Source: Alistipes sp. dk3624 (GTDB lineage: Bacteria > Bacteroidota > Bacteroidia > Bacteroidales > Rikenellaceae). Taken from it: a stretch of 64,000 bases of DNA. Every line of letters begins with the position of its first letter. Positions within the stretch are counted from its first letter, which is position 1. The stretch lies in the NCBI RefSeq assembly GCF_009557455.1, contig NZ_CP045651.1, forward strand, positions 1,674,001 through 1,738,000, written 5' to 3'. The notes beneath the pieces were generated by a model, which saw nothing but the letters and a program-made list of their open reading frames with translations, was not told the origin of the DNA and did no database searches. Below are positions 35,417-44,878 of the stretch, in pieces. Made by a program: the position numbers and the translations under genes.

Positions 35417-38400
35417 TCAACCCCATTTCACCAGAGCGAAATCCATCCGGTGCGGCAGTTTCGCGTTCTTCGGGAACACGCGGATCGCCATATCGAACGA
35501 ACCGGTCGCCTCGGGGGTGGACTGGATCGAATAATAGGCCTGAGTACCCTCCTCGCGCACGAAATTCAGTTCGCGTTTGGCGACCACCCGCACGTTGCCG
35601 TCGATGATCTGGTCGGAAAGAATCATTTCCACGCCGATGTCCTCCGGAGCGAGCCCGTCGATGTCCACGATTACCTCGATGTCGTAACTATGCCCGATCA
35701 AGATGGCCTCTTTGCCCATGTCGAGCCGCTTTACGCTGATCACATGCACCTTGTCCCACCGGCTGCTGACCCGCCGTTTCCAGGCCGCGATCTCGCGCGC
35801 CTGCGTATAGTCGTGGGCTACCATCTGCTGGTTCCGGTCGTACAGCTTATGGTAAAAACGCTCCTCGTAATCGGTCAGCATCCGATTGGTCGTAAAGTTG
35901 GCCGCAATATCCGCCACGCAGATCTTGACCGATTCGATCCAGTCGTTCGGAATGTTCTCCTCGTCGCGGCGGTAGTATTTCGGCACGATCTCCTCCTCGA
36001 TCGTATTGTAGATCAATTCGGCGTCCATTTCGTCCTGGAAACCCTGGTCGTCGAACGTCCGTTCCATCGGCAGCATCCATCCGCCGCCTTTGCGATATCC
36101 CTCGACCCACCAGCCGTCCAACACGCTGAACTGCATCACGCCGTTCATGACGGCCTTTTCGCCGCTGGTGCCGGACGCTTCCAGCGGACGGGTCGGCGTA
36201 TTGAGCCATACGTCGACACCCTGCACCATCCGGCGGGCCAACTCCATATCGTAATTCTGCAGGAAGATGATCTTCCCGGTAAACTGCGGCATCGCGGCCA
36301 CTTCGACGATCCGTTTGATCAGGTCCTGGCCGGGTTTGTCGTTCGGATGCGCCTTGCCGGCGAAAATGAACTGCACGGGACACGTCGGATTGTTGACGAT
36401 GTTGTTCAGCCGATCGAGGTTCGTAAAGAGCAGGTGCGCGCGTTTGTACGTGGCGAAGCGGCGTGCGAAACCGATCGTCAGTACGTCGGGCTTCAGCGCC
36501 TCCTGAATCCGGATCATCTGCCGCGGCGAGTCGAACCGGAACTGCTTCGGATCGCTGACGCGTTTTTTGATATGGTCGATCAGCTTGTTTTTCAGCACGA
36601 GACGGGCGTCCCACAACTCCCGGTTACTGATATTATGCACTTTCTGCCATGCCGAGATCTTGTAATCCTTTTCGAGGAACCCGTCCCCGAAAAACCGGGC
36701 GTACAGCCGGCGCAGGTTCGCGGCGCACCAGGTCGGGAAATGCACTCCGTTGGTCACGTAGCCGATATGCAGCTCGTCCTTGAAGTACCCCGGCCACATG
36801 CCGCCGAGGATCTCCTTGCTGACCTCGCCGTGCAGCCAGCTCACCCCGTTGACCTCCTGCGAAAGGTTGCAGGCCAAAAAACTCATCGAGAACTTTTCGT
36901 TCGGATCGTTCGGATTCGTCTTGCCGAGGTTGATGAATTGCTCCCACGTGATCTCCAGCCGGTCGGGGTAGTGGGACATGTACTGCCGGATCATCGATTC
37001 GGGGAAAGCGTCGTGTCCGGCCGGAACCGGCGTATGCGTCGTGAACAACGACGACGAACGCACCACCTCCAGGGCTTCGCTGAACGACAGCTTTTTATTG
37101 TGGATCAGGTTGCGGATCCGTTCGATCCCGGTGAAAGCCGCATGGCCTTCGTTGCAATGGTACACATCCTGCCGAATGCCCAGCGCCCGCAACGCCCGGA
37201 TACCGCCGATGCCGAGCAGCATCTCCTGCTTGAGCCGGTTTTCCCAGTCGCCGCCGTACAGGTGGAACGTAATCGAACGGTCCTCCTCCTGGTTCAGGTC
37301 GTGATCGGTATCGAGCAGATACAGCTCGGTGCGCCCCACGTCGCAGCGCCAGATGCGCGCCGTAATGTCCCGTCCCGGGAAAGCGATCCGGATATCCATC
37401 CAGTTCCCCTCCTCGTCGCGCACCGGCGTGATCGGCAGCTTCAGGAAATTCTGGGCCTCGTAGCTGGCTTCCTGAGCGCCGGAAGCCGACAACCGCTGCG
37501 TGAAATAACCGTAACGGTACAGCAATCCGACCGCCACCATCGGCACGTTCTTGTCGCTGGCTTCTTTCAGGTAATCTCCGGCCAGAATCCCGAGTCCGCC
37601 CGAATAGATTTTCAGCGAACTGTGCAGTCCGTACTCCATGCTGAAATAGGCGATCTTCGGCCCTTCGGCATCGGCTTTCTGCCGCATATAATCCTCGAAC
37701 TGCGCGTACACCGCATCCATCTTGCCGAGGAATATTTCGTCTTTTTCAAGCGCCAGAATCCGCGAATAGGTCAGCTTGTCGAGAAAGTCGATCGGATTCT
37801 TTTCGCATTTGACCCACAGCACGTTGTCGATGTATTCGAACAGCTCGTAAGCGCTCATCGTCCACGACCACCACAGGTTTTTCGAAAGTTCTTCCAACGG
37901 ACGCAGTCGTTCGGGCAGCTTGCGTTCGACCATCAGACGCGTCCACGACGGGGTATTGCTAACCAACTGTTGTTTGACGAAGTTGATCTGCTCGGTATGC
38001 GCGCCGCCCCCGTCGTATGCGGCGCGGTTGTTCCGCGTCGTCGCCCGGTCGTTGGCCTTCCGGTACGCCTCGTAATAAAATTCGATCAGGTTTTTCCACA
38101 GCGCGATCTTCGATATCTCAAGGGCCGACACCCGGTACGAATCGTATTGCTGCCGATCCATCGCGCAATAATTTTTCAGCGCGTCCGAGATGGCCGCAAC
38201 TACTTCCGAATCGTTCGTATCGTTGCGCGCGATCACGTCGACGCCCTTGTGTTCTTTCAGTTTGCCGTCGACCCACAGGCCGAACCCGGTCAGCGACGTA
38301 GTGATCGTCGGCACCGAGAAAGCGATGCTTTCCAGCGGAGTATACCCCCACGGCTCGTAATAGGACGGGAATACCGTCACGTCCATGCCGCACAGCAATT

Positions 38401-39685
38401 CGTAGTAGTGTTTGTTGAAAATCCCGTCGTCTCCGTTCAGATACGAAGGCACGAACACCAACTGTACCGGACACGCCGGGTCCATCAGGCGGGAATTTTT
38501 GATCCGGCCGATGATCGGGTCCCACTCCGGAGCCGAAAGATAATGCGTCGTATTGCGCAGCACGTTCGGATCGATCGGGTTGTTCGGATCGTTCAGGTGC
38601 GCCTGCAAGTCTTTGCGCGGCCCGTTGTTTCCGGCCGGCACGGTCACGTAGGCCAGCACCGGACGTTGCAACGAATCGTCTTCGGAGAGCTTCAACAGCG
38701 AATCGACGAACACGTCCAGTCCCTTGTTCTTGAACTCGTAACGCCCGCTGGTTCCGACGATCAGCGGTTCGCGGTCGTATTTGACGCCGAGACAGGCTTC
38801 GGCGACTTCGATCATCGCCTTGCGCGCCGAAGCGCGTTTCTCGAGCAACTCGGCCTCTTCCCAGACAATGTCGTCCTCGAAGCCGTTCGGCGTAACGACG
38901 TCGACCTCTTTGCCGAGCAGATAGCGGCACTCGCGCGCCGTCAGGTCGCTGACCGTCGCGAAACAGTCGAAATTGGCGGCCGACGTCTTTTCCAGCGAAT
39001 GTTTGGCAACCACGTTGAACCGCCGCGCCAGTTCGTCGGCGTTCAACCGCGTCATATCGCCGTACAGCGGCAGTCCGTTGCCGGCGATACAACGCCCCAT
39101 GACCGTCGCATGGGTGGTAAATACCGTGGCGACGTAAGGGGAATGTTTCTGTAGGTACAATCCGCCGCTGGCCGTCATCCATTCGTGGAAATGAGCCACC
39201 ACCCGGTCGGTCGCCGAACAGAAATAATTCACGTAGCTCTCGATCACCTTGCCGGCCGCCGCACCGAACAGCACGGGCTCGATATAATCCCACTGCCCGC
39301 TGATCGAATCGACCCGGTAACTCTCCCACAGGAATTTCAACACATCGTCCTTGCTCGAGAAAAACTGGCTGAAATCGACCAGGATCGTCAACGGCTTCCC
39401 TTTGACTTTCCACCGGCCGGTCTTGACCCGTATGTTATGATTGGCGAACAGCACTTGTTTCCACTCCTTGAGCAGCGCCGGGTCCTCCTCGAATTCGAGG
39501 TTGACATCCTCGCGGTGCACGTCGGGTCCGATCAGGATGTAATGGTCTCCCAGCTGTTTCGAAATTGTCAACGCTTTGGTTGCGATCACGGTATGGATGC
39601 CGCCGACCTTGTTGCACACCTCCCAACTCACCTCGAACAGATAGTCGGGCATCTTCTTAACTTCTTCGTTGTTTGACATTTTCAT
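35417..39685 (-). CDS. Glycogen synthase (GT3) - alpha-glucan phosphorylase (GT35) fusion
   Basis: A 1422-residue protein that joins two opposite activities. Residues 12 to about 545 form a GT3 glycogen synthase of the eukaryotic GYS type (YLFEVSWEVCNKVGGIHTVI at the start; ASYYEPWGYTPLES-type acceptor region written here as FPSYYEPWGYTPLESIAFSV). After a linker, residues from about 590 begin the N-terminal domain of alpha-glucan phosphorylases (LEELSKNLWWSWTMSAYELF), then KIAYFSMEYGLHSSLKIYSG and the PLP site EASGTSGEKAVMNGVMQFS with the lysine at K1177. The C-terminal 150 residues are a beta-rich extension. One half elongates glycogen from a nucleotide sugar, the other releases glucose-1-phosphate. 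It leads the glycogen cluster, with a TATCTTTG element 41 bases upstream. A second ATG two codons on is an equally possible start. Confidence 0.9.
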   Translation of the reverse strand: MKMSNNEEVKKMPDYLFEVSWEVCNKVGGIHTVIATKALTISKQLGDHYILIGPDVHREDVNLEFEEDPALLKEWKQVLFANHNIRVKTGRWKVKGKPLTILVDFSQFFSSKDDVLKFLWESYRVDSISGQWDYIEPVLFGAAAGKVIESYVNYFCSATDRVVAHFHEWMTASGGLYLQKHSPYVATVFTTHATVMGRCIAGNGLPLYGDMTRLNADELARRFNVVAKHSLEKTSAANFDCFATVSDLTARECRYLLGKEVDVVTPNGFEDDIVWEEAELLEKRASARKAMIEVAEACLGVKYDREPLIVGTSGRYEFKNKGLDVFVDSLLKLSEDDSLQRPVLAYVTVPAGNNGPRKDLQAHLNDPNNPIDPNVLRNTTHYLSAPEWDPIIGRIKNSRLMDPACPVQLVFVPSYLNGDDGIFNKHYYELLCGMDVTVFPSYYEPWGYTPLESIAFSVPTITTSLTGFGLWVDGKLKEHKGVDVIARNDTNDSEVVAAISDALKNYCAMDRQQYDSYRVSALEISKIALWKNLIEFYYEAYRKANDRATTRNNRAAYDGGGAHTEQINFVKQQLVSNTPSWTRLMVERKLPERLRPLEELSKNLWWSWTMSAYELFEYIDNVLWVKCEKNPIDFLDKLTYSRILALEKDEIFLGKMDAVYAQFEDYMRQKADAEGPKIAYFSMEYGLHSSLKIYSGGLGILAGDYLKEASDKNVPMVAVGLLYRYGYFTQRLSASGAQEASYEAQNFLKLPITPVRDEEGNWMDIRIAFPGRDITARIWRCDVGRTELYLLDTDHDLNQEEDRSITFHLYGGDWENRLKQEMLLGIGGIRALRALGIRQDVYHCNEGHAAFTGIERIRNLIHNKKLSFSEALEVVRSSSLFTTHTPVPAGHDAFPESMIRQYMSHYPDRLEITWEQFINLGKTNPNDPNEKFSMSFLACNLSQEVNGVSWLHGEVSKEILGGMWPGYFKDELHIGYVTNGVHFPTWCAANLRRLYARFFGDGFLEKDYKISAWQKVHNISNRELWDARLVLKNKLIDHIKKRVSDPKQFRFDSPRQMIRIQEALKPDVLTIGFARRFATYKRAHLLFTNLDRLNNIVNNPTCPVQFIFAGKAHPNDKPGQDLIKRIVEVAAMPQFTGKIIFLQNYDMELARRMVQGVDVWLNTPTRPLEASGTSGEKAVMNGVMQFSVLDGWWVEGYRKGGGWMLPMERTFDDQGFQDEMDAELIYNTIEEEIVPKYYRRDEENIPNDWIESVKICVADIAANFTTNRMLTDYEERFYHKLYDRNQQMVAHDYTQAREIAAWKRRVSSRWDKVHVISVKRLDMGKEAILIGHSYDIEVIVDIDGLAPEDIGVEMILSDQIIDGNVRVVAKRELNFVREEGTQAYYSIQSTPEATGSFDMAIRVFPKNAKLPHRMDFALVKWG

Positions 39686-39726
39686 CTATTTTTAGATATA
39701 CTTGATTTTCAATTTAACGTTCCTAA

Positions 39727-39734
39727 CAAAGATA
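39727..39734 (-). promoter_or_regulatory. -7 promoter element of the glycogen cluster
   Basis: TATCTTTG on the minus strand, 41 bases before the fusion gene's ATG. Exact TAnnTTTG match; no obvious -33 element. Confidence 0.45.
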
Positions 39735-39758
39735 CGTTTTGTTTCCGGAATCCCGGCG

Positions 39759-40886
39759 TCATTCCACATAAAAAAGATCGGATATCACCGTATCCGAAAT
39801 CAGATAGTGTTCAAACGGAATGCGATACGCGGAGCCCGTGCGTACCAGCGTCCCTTCGGCCAGAAATTTAACGGCCAGCCGCGTGAAATATTGCAATTTC
39901 CGTGCCCCGAATCGGCGTTCCAGCACGTCGGCGTCGAGCCCCGACGCCGTCCTCAGCGACGTCATCACGAACTCGTTGTAGGCGGCATGTTCCGACAGCG
40001 TTTCGCTTTCGAAATGCTCCTGCCGCGGTTCGCGCTCCAAGTAGAGCCGCACGTCCGCCGCATTCCACTGCCGGAGCGCCCCGTCGAACGAATGCGCCGA
40101 CGGCCCGACGCCGAGGTAACGGGTGCCGTTCCAGTAATTGCCGTTGTGCTGCGATCGGAATCCCGTCCGGGCGAAATTCGAAATCTCGTAATGTTCGAAC
40201 CCGGCTCCGGTCAGCATCTCGTGCAACAAGCGGTACTGCGCTACGCTCCGTTCCGGATCGATTTCGCGCAACGCGCCGCGGCGCAGGCGTTTGCCGAAAA
40301 CGGTTCCCGGCTCGACCGAAAGGTGATAGGCCGAAATATGCTGTACGCCGAGCCGGATCGCCTGTCCGAGGTTTTGTTCCCACTCCGCGAGGCTCATCTG
40401 CGGGATGCCGTAAATCAGGTCCACCGTCAGGTTTTCGAAGCCGGCCCGCTGCGCCTCCCCGACGGCCCGCACGGCCGATGCCGCATCGTGGCGCCGGTGC
40501 ATCCACCGCAAATCGCGGTCGATGAACGACTGAATTCCGATGCTGAGCCGATTCACGCCCTCGACTCGCAGCGCGGTCAGCCAATCCGCCGTCAGGTCGT
40601 CCGGATTGGCTTCGACGGTTACCTCCTGCAGCCCGGATACGTCGTAAACGTCCCGAATACGGCCGATCAACGCCCCCAGTTCCGACGGCGTGCAGAGCGA
40701 CGGCGTGCCGCCGCCGACGTAAACCGTCCGCACCGGTTCGCCCTGCAGAAAACCGGCACGACAGGCCAACTCGTCCGCAACGGCAGCGAGCACGGCCTCT
40801 TTTTTGGCAAGCAACGTGCAGGAATAAAAATCGCAGTAATGGCATTTACTTTTGCAAAACGGGATATGAATGTAAATGCCGGCCAT
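39759..40886 (-). CDS. hemW: HemW-like radical SAM protein
   Basis: A 375-residue radical SAM protein. MAGIYIHIPFCKSKCHYCDF carries the CX3CX2C motif that binds the 4Fe-4S cluster; YVGGGTPSL and the EVTVEANPDDLT segment follow, and the C-terminal part holds a HemN_C-like domain. HemW is a heme-binding chaperone that inserts heme into target proteins; older annotations call it oxygen-independent coproporphyrinogen III oxidase, but the cysteine pattern with F after the third Cys and the short length fit HemW. The ATG at 40886 is chosen because the first strand begins there; the long upstream extension has no homology. It is divergent from the VanZ-like gene. Confidence 0.88.
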   Translation of the reverse strand: MAGIYIHIPFCKSKCHYCDFYSCTLLAKKEAVLAAVADELACRAGFLQGEPVRTVYVGGGTPSLCTPSELGALIGRIRDVYDVSGLQEVTVEANPDDLTADWLTALRVEGVNRLSIGIQSFIDRDLRWMHRRHDAASAVRAVGEAQRAGFENLTVDLIYGIPQMSLAEWEQNLGQAIRLGVQHISAYHLSVEPGTVFGKRLRRGALREIDPERSVAQYRLLHEMLTGAGFEHYEISNFARTGFRSQHNGNYWNGTRYLGVGPSAHSFDGALRQWNAADVRLYLEREPRQEHFESETLSEHAAYNEFVMTSLRTASGLDADVLERRFGARKLQYFTRLAVKFLAEGTLVRTGSAYRIPFEHYLISDTVISDLFYVE

Positions 40887-40927
40887 AAAATCTGGGGTAT
40901 TAAAACGATCCGTACGGTTATTATGCA

Positions 40928-40935
40928 TACCTTTG
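40928..40935 (+). promoter_or_regulatory. -7 promoter element of the VanZ-like gene
   Basis: TACCTTTG, 38 bases before the ATG at 40974. Exact TAnnTTTG match. Confidence 0.4.
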
Positions 40936-40973
40936 CGGGCGGTTTCCGCACGGATTCCGATGATTACAAAAAT

Positions 40974-41390
40974 ATGGAAAAAAAGAGACATATAAAGGTC
41001 GCCGGGGTCCTTTTTTTCGTCTGGACGGCGGTAATTCTCTACGGGTCGCTGAGTCCGGGCGACGATTTGCCCCCGATGGGATGGTTGGCCCGGATCCCCC
41101 ATTTCGACAAGATCGTCCACTTCTGTTTCTATCTCGGACAGGTGCTTCTGTTGCTGCTGTGGCTGCAACCGTCGCGCGGAAACCGGATCTGGGTCGCCTT
41201 GTGCGCCATTATTTTTTCCGGAACCATCGAACTGCTGCAAGGGGAGTACTTCGACCGGAGCGCCGACTGGCTGGACTTCGCGGCCAATTCGGCCGGAGCG
41301 CTGGCGGGGATTCCGCTCGCCCGGCTGGCCGAACGACTGATTTTTAAAAAAGATTCCGGGAACGAAACGCCCCCGAACAACGACAATTAA
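40974..41390 (+). CDS. VanZ-family membrane protein
   Basis: A 138-residue membrane protein with four hydrophobic helices. The pattern WTAVILYGSLSPGDDLP, then FDKIVHFCFYLGQVLLL, then FSGTIELLQGEYFDRSADWLDFAANSAGALAG is the VanZ-like signature (SL.P; DK..H; E..Q......R..DW.D...N..GA..G). VanZ proteins are associated with glycopeptide (teicoplanin) tolerance in enterococci, but most chromosomal homologues have no established role. The ATG at 40974 lies 87 bases from the divergent hemW start. The C-terminal tail is short and polar. Confidence 0.82.
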   Translation: MEKKRHIKVAGVLFFVWTAVILYGSLSPGDDLPPMGWLARIPHFDKIVHFCFYLGQVLLLLLWLQPSRGNRIWVALCAIIFSGTIELLQGEYFDRSADWLDFAANSAGALAGIPLARLAERLIFKKDSGNETPPNNDN

Positions 41391-41445
41391 CTGCTTAACA
41401 GAAATTTATCGGAGCGAACCGATAATAATTTTTTTTAATATTTTA

Positions 41446-41476
41446 ATTGTTATTTTGGTAACAATACGTATCTTTG
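41446..41476 (+). promoter_or_regulatory. Bacteroidota-type promoter of pckA
   Basis: ATTG at 41446-41449, a 19-base spacer and TATCTTTG at 41469-41476 in an AT-rich region, 73 bases before the pckA ATG. Confidence 0.65.
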
Positions 41477-41549
41477 CCGCTGATTACCGGATAAAACCGG
41501 ACTGAACGATACTTCCGAAAGAGGAGCATTAACTAAATAAATTAAAATT

Positions 41550-43157
41550 ATGTCAAAGATTGATTTGAGCAAGTACGGGATCACGGGCGTTACCGAGATC
41601 GTACACAATCCCTCTTACGATCAACTGTTCGCAGAGGAGACCAAACCGGGTCTGCAAGGTTTCGAAAAAGGACAGGTAACCGATATGGGAGCCGTAAACG
41701 TGATGACCGGCGTTTACACCGGCCGCTCTCCGAAAGATAAATTTTTCGTGAAAGACGCCGTAACCGAGAACACGATTTGGTGGACTTCCGACGAATACAA
41801 GAACGACAACAAGCCGATCAGTGAAAAGAGCTGGAAAGTGCTGAAAGACATCGCCACCGACGAGCTTTCGAAAAAACGCCTGTTCGTCGTCGACACGTTC
41901 TGCGGAGCCAACGAAAACAGCCGCCTGAAGATCCGCTTCATCATGGAAGTGGCCTGGCAAGCTCATTTCGTGACCAATATGTTCATTCGCCCGACCGCCG
42001 AAGAGTTGGCCGACTACGGCGAACCCGACTTCGTCGTACTGAACGCGTCGAAAGCCAAAGTGGAAAACTACAAGGAACTGGGGCTGAACTCCGAAACGGC
42101 GGTCGTATTCAACCTGACCGAAAAGATGCAGGTCATCATCAACACCTGGTACGGCGGCGAAATGAAAAAAGGCATGTTCTCTTACATGAACTACCTGCTG
42201 CCGCTCAAAGGCATGGCTTCGATGCACTGCTCGGCCAACACCGACCTGAAGGGCGGCAACACCGCAATCTTCTTCGGGCTGTCCGGCACCGGCAAAACCA
42301 CCCTTTCGACCGACCCGAAACGTCTGCTGATCGGCGACGACGAGCACGGCTGGGACAACGACGGCGTCTTCAACTTCGAGGGCGGCTGCTACGCGAAAGT
42401 GATCAACCTCGACAAGGATAGCGAACCGGACATCTGGAACGCCATCAAGCGCGACGCGCTGCTCGAAAACGTAACGGTGCGTGCGGACGGTTCGATCGAT
42501 TTCGCCGACAAATCGGTAACCGAAAACACCCGCGTTTCGTATCCGATCTACCACATCGAGAACATCGTTAAACCGGTTTCGAAAGGCCCGGCTGCAGAAA
42601 AGGTGATCTTCCTGTCGGCCGACGCTTTCGGCGTGCTGCCTCCGGTTTCGATCCTGACCCCGGAACAGACCAAATACTACTTCCTGTCCGGCTTCACCGC
42701 CAAACTGGCCGGAACCGAACGCGGCATCACCGAACCGACTCCGACCTTCTCGGCCTGCTTCGGCGCAGCCTTCCTGTCGCTGCATCCGACCAAATACGGC
42801 GAGGAACTGGTGAAAAAAATGCAGGCTTCCGGCGCAAAGGCCTATCTGGTTAACACCGGATGGAACGGAACCGGCAAGCGTATTTCGATCAAGGACACCC
42901 GCGGAATCATCGACGCGATCCTCGACGGTTCGATAGACAAGGCTCCGACCAAAAAGATGCCGTACTTCGACTTCGAAATTCCGACCGCGCTGCCGGGCGT
43001 AGACCCGAAGATCCTCGATCCGCGCGACACCTATGCGGAAGCCGCGCAGTGGGATGCCAAAGCCAAAGACCTGGCCGAACGTTTCATCAAGAACTTCAAG
43101 AAATTCGAAGGCAACGAAGCCGGCAAGAAACTGGTTGCCGCCGGCCCGAAACTTTAA
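41550..43157 (+). CDS. pckA: Phosphoenolpyruvate carboxykinase (ATP)
   Basis: A 535-residue enzyme that interconverts oxaloacetate and phosphoenolpyruvate with ATP/ADP. In anaerobic Bacteroidota it often runs in the CO2-fixing direction on the way to succinate. It has the kinase-1a loop [11 protein letters not shown] (residues about 243-253), the kinase-2 region [20 protein letters not shown] (metal binding), [11 protein letters not shown] near the N-terminus and [11 protein letters not shown] near the C-terminus. Length matches the ATP-type enzyme. It is a single gene with its own promoter and terminator. Confidence 0.97.
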   Translation: MSKIDLSKYGITGVTEIVHNPSYDQLFAEETKPGLQGFEKGQVTDMGAVNVMTGVYTGRSPKDKFFVKDAVTENTIWWTSDEYKNDNKPISEKSWKVLKDIATDELSKKRLFVVDTFCGANENSRLKIRFIMEVAWQAHFVTNMFIRPTAEELADYGEPDFVVLNASKAKVENYKELGLNSETAVVFNLTEKMQVIINTWYGGEMKKGMFSYMNYLLPLKGMASMHCSANTDLKGGNTAIFFGLSGTGKTTLSTDPKRLLIGDDEHGWDNDGVFNFEGGCYAKVINLDKDSEPDIWNAIKRDALLENVTVRADGSIDFADKSVTENTRVSYPIYHIENIVKPVSKGPAAEKVIFLSADAFGVLPPVSILTPEQTKYYFLSGFTAKLAGTERGITEPTPTFSACFGAAFLSLHPTKYGEELVKKMQASGAKAYLVNTGWNGTGKRISIKDTRGIIDAILDGSIDKAPTKKMPYFDFEIPTALPGVDPKILDPRDTYAEAAQWDAKAKDLAERFIKNFKKFEGNEAGKKLVAAGPKL

Positions 43158-43182
43158 GACGAGAATCCTTTATAACCGAAAA

Positions 43183-43214
43183 AATCCCGGCGTTTTTGCG
43201 CCGGGATTTTTTTC
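43183..43214 (+). terminator. Rho-independent terminator of pckA
   Basis: AATCCCGGCG (43183-43192) pairs with CGCCGGGATT (43199-43208), 6-base loop, followed by six T. Confidence 0.9.
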
Positions 43215-43298
43215 TTCGGCCCGCATCCGATCTCCGCGCCAAAATCATTACCCTTAGTCGTTAGACAAACCTGCGTCCGGCCCCGAAACCGCCGGAAC

Positions 43299-44006
43299 AT
43301 GAAACGAACCCAACCGATGAATCTGTTTGAAACCGAAACGTGGAGAGCGTTTTTCCCGAACTTTATCGCCGTAGTGGCCAGTATCGTCCTGACTTTCGGG
43401 ACGGACAGGGCCATCCAGGAGTACAACCACCGTCAGGACATCCGGGAAGTCATCGCGGTGCTGAAAGCGGATGCACGCGAATCGTTCGAGTATTACCGGG
43501 AAACCGCCGACAACTGCCGCCGCATCTGCGCTTCCACCGACCGCATCGTACGGGCCGGCGACCGCTACGACACGTTGCCGCCCGAAATGCTCGGAAAATT
43601 CCTGACGCTGTTGCTCGAAAAAAACGTATTCACCTCCACGTCGGCCTCGGAAGACATCCTGAAACAATCGGGGACGATGCAGTACATGGAGCCCGAACTG
43701 CTGTCGGTCATCGACGATATCCGGCTGGCCGAGAATTCGATCAACGACGCCATTGCGGGATGCGTATCGGATATGGAAACGATACGCACGGGCCTGTACA
43801 TGGATTCCCGCCGCTTTCCCGAAGCGCTCCGGGATACGCTCCCGTCGGGAGAAGGGACCGTGGCGGCCGTAAGGTTCGTGATGGAGTATCCGCCTTGCCA
43901 CAACTACACGGTCAAAAATCCGTTCGGCGACCTGGCCCGGTCGATCGAAAAGAGTTGCGCCGACCTGGAAGATGTGCTGAACCGGATCACGGAGGCAGGA
44001 TACTGA
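43299..44006 (+). CDS. Membrane-anchored protein of unknown function
   Basis: A 235-residue protein I do not recognise at family level. One hydrophobic helix lies near the N-terminus (FFPNFIAVVASIVLTFGTD, residues 18-36), after which the rest is mainly helical and charged and probably lies on one side of the membrane. Four cysteines occur in the soluble part. The layout (short N-terminus, one helix, then a helical domain starting with RQDIREVIAVLKADARESFEY) resembles the DUF6090-like group of small Bacteroidota membrane proteins, but this is only a resemblance in plan. A second ATG at 43317 could be the start. It is convergent with the zinc peptidase gene and separated from it by a perfect hairpin. 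Confidence 0.6.
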   Translation: MKRTQPMNLFETETWRAFFPNFIAVVASIVLTFGTDRAIQEYNHRQDIREVIAVLKADARESFEYYRETADNCRRICASTDRIVRAGDRYDTLPPEMLGKFLTLLLEKNVFTSTSASEDILKQSGTMQYMEPELLSVIDDIRLAENSINDAIAGCVSDMETIRTGLYMDSRRFPEALRDTLPSGEGTVAAVRFVMEYPPCHNYTVKNPFGDLARSIEKSCADLEDVLNRITEAGY

Positions 44007-44036
44007 CGATCGCGCGGCGCATCCCGCCATCGGGAC

Positions 44037-44074
44037 AAAAATTTAAGGGACGGTTTTTCGAAAAACCGTCCCTT
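44037..44074. terminator. Bidirectional terminator between convergent genes
   Basis: A perfect 30-base palindrome at 44045-44074 (arms AAGGGACGGTTTTTC and its complement). On the minus strand it is followed by a T-rich run, so it fits best as the zinc peptidase terminator. Confidence 0.75.
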
Positions 44075-44097
44075 ATCGATTCATGCGATCGAAAATC

Positions 44098-44787
44098 TTA
44101 CTGCCTTCGGGCGATCCCGATATAGTAGATCAGCGTCACGACCGCCGACAGAGCCGCGACCAAATAGGTGCGCGCCGCCCATGCCAACGCCTCTTTCGCC
44201 TGCGCGGCCTGTTCGCCCTTCAACGTGTAGCTGCCGGTCAGCCATTCCATCGCGCGAGCCGAAGCATTGTACTCGACCGGCAGGGTGATGAGACTGAAAA
44301 CGGCCGATACGGCGATCATACCGATCCCGATCCAAAACAGCGCCGGATAGGTATTCAGCAGCAACATTCCGGCAATAATCACCCACATCGCCCACTGCGA
44401 CGAAAAACTAACCACCGGCACCAGCGCCGAACGCATTTTCAGCGGAGCGTACTCGCGGGCGTGCTGCACGGCATGGCCGCACTCGTGGGCGGCTACCGCC
44501 GCCGCGGCCACACTGTTGCTGCTATAAACCGACTCGCTGAGATTGACGGTCTTCGTGGCCGGATTGTAGTGATCGGTCAGGTGCCCCGGCGTCGAAACCA
44601 CCTTCACGTCGTAAATCCCGTTGTCGTGCAGCATCCGTTCGGCCACGTCCTTACCGGTCAGACCGCCGGGAAACATCACTTTGGAATACTTTTTAAAAAC
44701 CGATTGGAGCTTCGCCTGCACGATAAAACCGACGATCGCAATAACGATCAGCAACACCCATTCCGCATTGATTGGTCCTAAATACAT
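44098..44787 (-). CDS. Neutral zinc metallopeptidase, YugP-like
   Basis: A 229-residue membrane peptidase. A first helix (EWVLLIVIAIVGFIVQAKL) leads to a cytoplasmic or periplasmic part with AAHECGHAVQHA, an HExxH-type zinc site (HECGH), followed by three helices (LVPVVSFSSQWAMWVIIAGM; LFWIGIGMIAVSAVFSLITL; a last one at the C-terminus). The order and the EYNASARAMEWL segment, which supplies the third ligand region, match the Zn_peptidase_2 (YugP) family. Substrates are unknown. It is a single minus-strand gene. Confidence 0.88.
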   Translation of the reverse strand: MYLGPINAEWVLLIVIAIVGFIVQAKLQSVFKKYSKVMFPGGLTGKDVAERMLHDNGIYDVKVVSTPGHLTDHYNPATKTVNLSESVYSSNSVAAAAVAAHECGHAVQHAREYAPLKMRSALVPVVSFSSQWAMWVIIAGMLLLNTYPALFWIGIGMIAVSAVFSLITLPVEYNASARAMEWLTGSYTLKGEQAAQAKEALAWAARTYLVAALSAVVTLIYYIGIARRQ

Positions 44788-44878
44788 TTTTCAACTTTTT
44801 TCTTTGTGCACGCTGCAAGACGTGCGGTTTCAACTTATGATCTGTTTTTAAGAATAAAACGTTTTTGCTCGCGCTTTA

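Noticed and set aside
35450-39154. 1234-codon open frame antisense to the glycogen fusion gene
   Set aside because: It is a shadow caused by GC-rich codon use of the fusion gene; no motif, signal or plausible composition. The same holds for long antisense frames at 18716-21235, 31801-33219 and 33140-35320.
40887-41240. N-terminal extension of HemW (118 codons)
   Set aside because: The extension overlaps the divergent VanZ-like gene and has no homology; the conserved protein begins at MAGIYIHIPFC.
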